DNA from: JANJUB01 sp040081075
GTDB taxonomy: Bacteria > Armatimonadota > Fimbriimonadia > Fimbriimonadales > Fimbriimonadaceae
Length of the DNA stretch: 64,000 nt
Direction of reading: 5' to 3'
Assembly (NCBI GenBank): GCA_040081075.1
Contig: JBEBHJ010000009.1
Coordinates: 1-64,000, forward strand
A model generated the notes under the pieces. That model did no database searches and was not told the DNA's origin. It worked only from the letters and a program-made list of their open reading frames with translations. Numbering within the stretch: position 1 is the stretch's first letter; the number at the start of each line of letters is the position of its first letter. The position numbers were made by a program, and so were the translations under genes. Shown here piece after piece: positions 61,780 to 64,000 of this stretch.

Positions 61780-64000
61780 GAGCTGAAACAACAGCACCAA
61801 AAGGAAAGATAAGAGCAATGAAGAAAATGCTTCTCGGGCTATCGCTAGCGACCCTCGCGTCGGTTGCGTGTGCAGAAGGAAAACTGACTGGATTCGAGAC
61901 GAATAAGGTCGGTGACGGACTGAAGGTCACGGTCAAGGGCGAAGACCTGGCTCAGCCGAAGATTATCCGCACTATGGGCGGCAAATCTTACATGCTGGAG
62001 TTTGATGCTCGCTTGATCGGAAAGGCTTCGAATGAGAAAGTAGATTGGGGCGGTGTTAGCACCGTTGCAGCCTATTGGTATCAAGCTCGGCCTGTAAAAG
62101 TTCGGATCCACCTTCGGGTTAATCCCGAATCCAATATTGATGTAACCCAGGTAGACGGTCAGTGGACGTTGGCAGTTAATGCCCCCGCTACTGATAAGTT
62201 CGCCGTGACGAATGTTGCCCCTAAAGGCACTCAGTCCCTTCCGGAGATCATCTCGAGTCCGGTTGCTGCCCCCGTGGCATCACCAATCGAGAAGTCAAAG
62301 AAGGTGACGGTTCAGCCTAAAGCCGGTGACAATGATGGTCTTAAAGCGATCATGTCACTCTCTGAGCCTAAGGCACCGGCAATGCCCTCGTTTATCACGA
62401 TGGCAGCCTCGCCGGTAACGCTTGATGGAACGCCGGTTCCGGCACCGAAAGCAGAGCCGAAGGCGAAGACACCCAAGGCAACGCAAGCCAAGGTTGTGAT
62501 TCCGGCCACGACGGTTCAAAGCGAGCCTAAGATTGTGTTCGCTCGCAGCGCGTCAAGCGGATCGATCGACCTTGACTTCGCCAACGCTGATGTGGTGCAG
62601 GTCCTTAGAGCCCTTGCCATGCAGGCAAACGTGAATATTGTCACTGCACCAGATGTGAAAGGACAGGTCACGGTTTCGTTGCAAAACGTATCGGTTGAGG
62701 AAGCCCTCAATCTGATCTGCGCGTTGAGCAGCTTGCACTATGCAAAGCGAAACAACACCTACGTAGTAGCCGCAAACTCGGCCGTACTCCGAGGGTTTGG
62801 TCCCGCTTCGGCAAACTCAGAAACACGGGTTGTACCGATCTATAGCGGTGAAGGAACTCAAATCAAGGCAGCGATTCTAAAGTCTGTACCATTTGATTCA
62901 AATAACGGTGGTTTTGAGTTAGTGCTTCCTAGCGAGCAACTGTCCATCTCTTCAACCGACGTTGTTGGGGATTCGGGCGCAGGTGATCAAAAGCAAGGTG
63001 GCACTCAAGAAGGCACCAAGTTGTCCACTTCAACCGGGGCTGCAGGCACGTCTAAGAAGGACACTTATGTTGTTGTAATCGGCGCAGCCAGCAAGCTTGA
63101 TTCGCTTGAGCGACAGGTACGAATGATTGACGAGCAAATCTGCTTTGCTCTCGGCGTAGAAGTGCCGACCAGCACGGCTATGGTTCGTGAAACCTACTAC
63201 ACAAAGGGAACGAAAGCTTCGTTCTTGTTGACTTCCCTCGCAGGCAAGTCAGAAGGTGGCACTTTTGCGAAAATCGGTACTACCGAGCTTCGGGCAACTC
63301 CGATCACGTCGATCAGCGAGCAAGCGATTTCGCTCTACGGCCGATCAAATGAGGTGGCTCGAATCATTGCTGATTTGAAGGCTCTGGATGAAGTGGGTGC
63401 AGATGGTGCCAACTTCCAAACCTATGACCTGCGATACTCTGATCCAAGGTCGGTAAAGCAAGAGCTTGAGAACCAGTTCCCTGGTTTGCAAGTTTCGATC
63501 TTGCCATCATCAGTCTCGTCGCCTGGTCTGTTCAAGGAGCAGAGCAAGCAACAAGAAGTGAGCGGTGGCGGCGCTTCCAGCCAGACCCAAAGTGGCTCTT
63601 CGGCAACGACGGGCGGCAGTTCAAATGAGATCGTTAGCGATGAAGGTTTGATCAAGCCTTACGACGACTTCGAGAAGGGCGCCTATGCCATGAAGCTTGT
63701 GCTCCGTGGCACCCAGGACAAAATCGCGTCAGCACTGAGCTACCTCAAGTCAGTCGATGTTTGTCCGAAGCGAGTGGCCCTTGAACTACGAGTCATGGAC
63801 ATCAATAAGAATGATGCTGAGACCAAGGGAATCAAATGGGATCTGGCATTTGGCAGCGTCGTAACAAACGTTGGCAAAGCCCTCGGCACCAACTTTGGAA
63901 CAATCGGCTCGTCCTTGAACTTCGGAAAGGGAAATGTAGGTAGTGTTACGGCGGCGCTCGACGCCCTCGTAACCGATCAGAACTTGATCGCTCGACCGAA
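61776..64000 (+). CDS. pilQ: type IV pilus secretin PilQ, 3' truncated by window
   Basis: PilQ forms the outer-membrane pore for the pilus. About 741 residues are visible, without an in-frame stop. The ATG at 61776 overlaps the pilP stop and follows GGAG; an ATG at 61818 (MKKMLLGLSLATLASVACA) gives a cleaner signal peptide. An AMIN domain lies at about 37-135, a Pro/Ala/Lys-rich linker follows, then the STN/N0 domain (IDLDFANADVVQVLRALAMQ, about 261-335) and N1-N3-like repeats with a Ser/Gly-rich insertion. The secretin domain begins at about 667 (RVALELRVMDINKNDAE) and is cut by the edge. Confidence 0.93.
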   Translation, partial: MRAETTAPKGKIRAMKKMLLGLSLATLASVACAEGKLTGFETNKVGDGLKVTVKGEDLAQPKIIRTMGGKSYMLEFDARLIGKASNEKVDWGGVSTVAAYWYQARPVKVRIHLRVNPESNIDVTQVDGQWTLAVNAPATDKFAVTNVAPKGTQSLPEIISSPVAAPVASPIEKSKKVTVQPKAGDNDGLKAIMSLSEPKAPAMPSFITMAASPVTLDGTPVPAPKAEPKAKTPKATQAKVVIPATTVQSEPKIVFARSASSGSIDLDFANADVVQVLRALAMQANVNIVTAPDVKGQVTVSLQNVSVEEALNLICALSSLHYAKRNNTYVVAANSAVLRGFGPASANSETRVVPIYSGEGTQIKAAILKSVPFDSNNGGFELVLPSEQLSISSTDVVGDSGAGDQKQGGTQEGTKLSTSTGAAGTSKKDTYVVVIGAASKLDSLERQVRMIDEQICFALGVEVPTSTAMVRETYYTKGTKASFLLTSLAGKSEGGTFAKIGTTELRATPITSISEQAISLYGRSNEVARIIADLKALDEVGADGANFQTYDLRYSDPRSVKQELENQFPGLQVSILPSSVSSPGLFKEQSKQQEVSGGGASSQTQSGSSATTGGSSNEIVSDEGLIKPYDDFEKGAYAMKLVLRGTQDKIASALSYLKSVDVCPKRVALELRVMDINKNDAETKGIKWDLAFGSVVTNVGKALGTNFGTIGSSLNFGKGNVGSVTAALDALVTDQNLIARP

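Noticed and set aside
1..64000. CRISPR arrays, insertion sequences, prophage genes, rRNA operons
   Set aside because: No regularly spaced repeats, transposase, integrase or phage structural motifs, nor 16S/23S/5S segments were seen on either strand.

Overview
This 64-kb window looks like chromosome from a diderm, free-living bacterium, most likely Armatimonadota (Fimbriimonadia-like). The pointers are a prepilin-type leader ending FPVFAQAK, a PEP-CTERM anchor, lpxB, a TolC-type outer-membrane protein and a PilQ secretin (so an outer membrane with lipid A), and moderate GC. The taxonomic call is inference from protein style, not from a marker gene. There is no phage, IS element, CRISPR array or rRNA. 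It reads as core genome with a few accessory or poorly characterised loci.

Layout. 1-1.5 kb: surface-type genes (a frameshifted PEP-CTERM protein, a prepilin-like protein, a small lipoprotein). 1.6-4.9 kb: SpoIIM-like membrane protein, fabD, fabG and a type-4 uracil-DNA glycosylase in one tight + strand run. 5-10.2 kb: secreted BNR-repeat protein, tRNA-Ser(UGA), an MsbA-like ABC exporter and a secreted repeat protein. 10.3-20 kb: rhaA, lipB, nnr (NAD(P)HX repair), phosphomannomutase, a VOC protein, an M42 peptidase, acylphosphatase, lpxB and a CCA-adding-type enzyme. 20-23.4 kb: proline racemase-family epimerase, then a - strand block with a BMP-type lipoprotein, a tandem PTPS-fold protein whose first domain has lost its catalytic residues, and an overlapping SDR. 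23.5-30 kb: a GGDEF protein, RqcH/NFACT, a TPR protein, ftsH and tilS.

30-36.6 kb (- strand): a complete tripartite RND efflux operon (AbrB-like regulator, TolC, adaptor, RND pump); the pump carries an unusual hydrophobic insertion. 36.6-40.8 kb: DUF4127 protein, nhaA and a polysaccharide flippase. 40.8-44.4 kb: tRNA-Pro(CGG) and a metal (probably zinc) uptake module made of a small His/Cys protein, an outer-membrane barrel, a binding protein and a permease, with no ATPase beside it. 44.4-47.5 kb: two tandem paralogous membrane proteins of unknown function and an M48 protease. 47.6-52.7 kb: a decayed membrane-protein gene, a type-5 uracil-DNA glycosylase, an ArgC-like protein without catalytic residues, a CocE/NonD hydrolase, a small membrane protein and an isochorismatase-fold hydrolase. 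52.7-57.2 kb: paired TrkA-type proteins, ftsK, and fabH with an operator-like palindrome between the last two. 57.3 kb to the end: a type IV pilus operon (exeA-like ATPase, HTH protein, pilM, pilN, pilO, pilP-like, pilQ), with pilQ cut by the window edge.

Tight gene packing and 1-11 bp overlaps (ATGA, TAATG, GTGA) are used throughout to choose starts. The most interesting items are the tandem PTPS/SDR pair, the ArgC-like protein lacking its Cys and His, the RND pump with about four extra membrane segments, the ATPase-less zinc module, and the tandem NDTHxCxGRLG membrane proteins.
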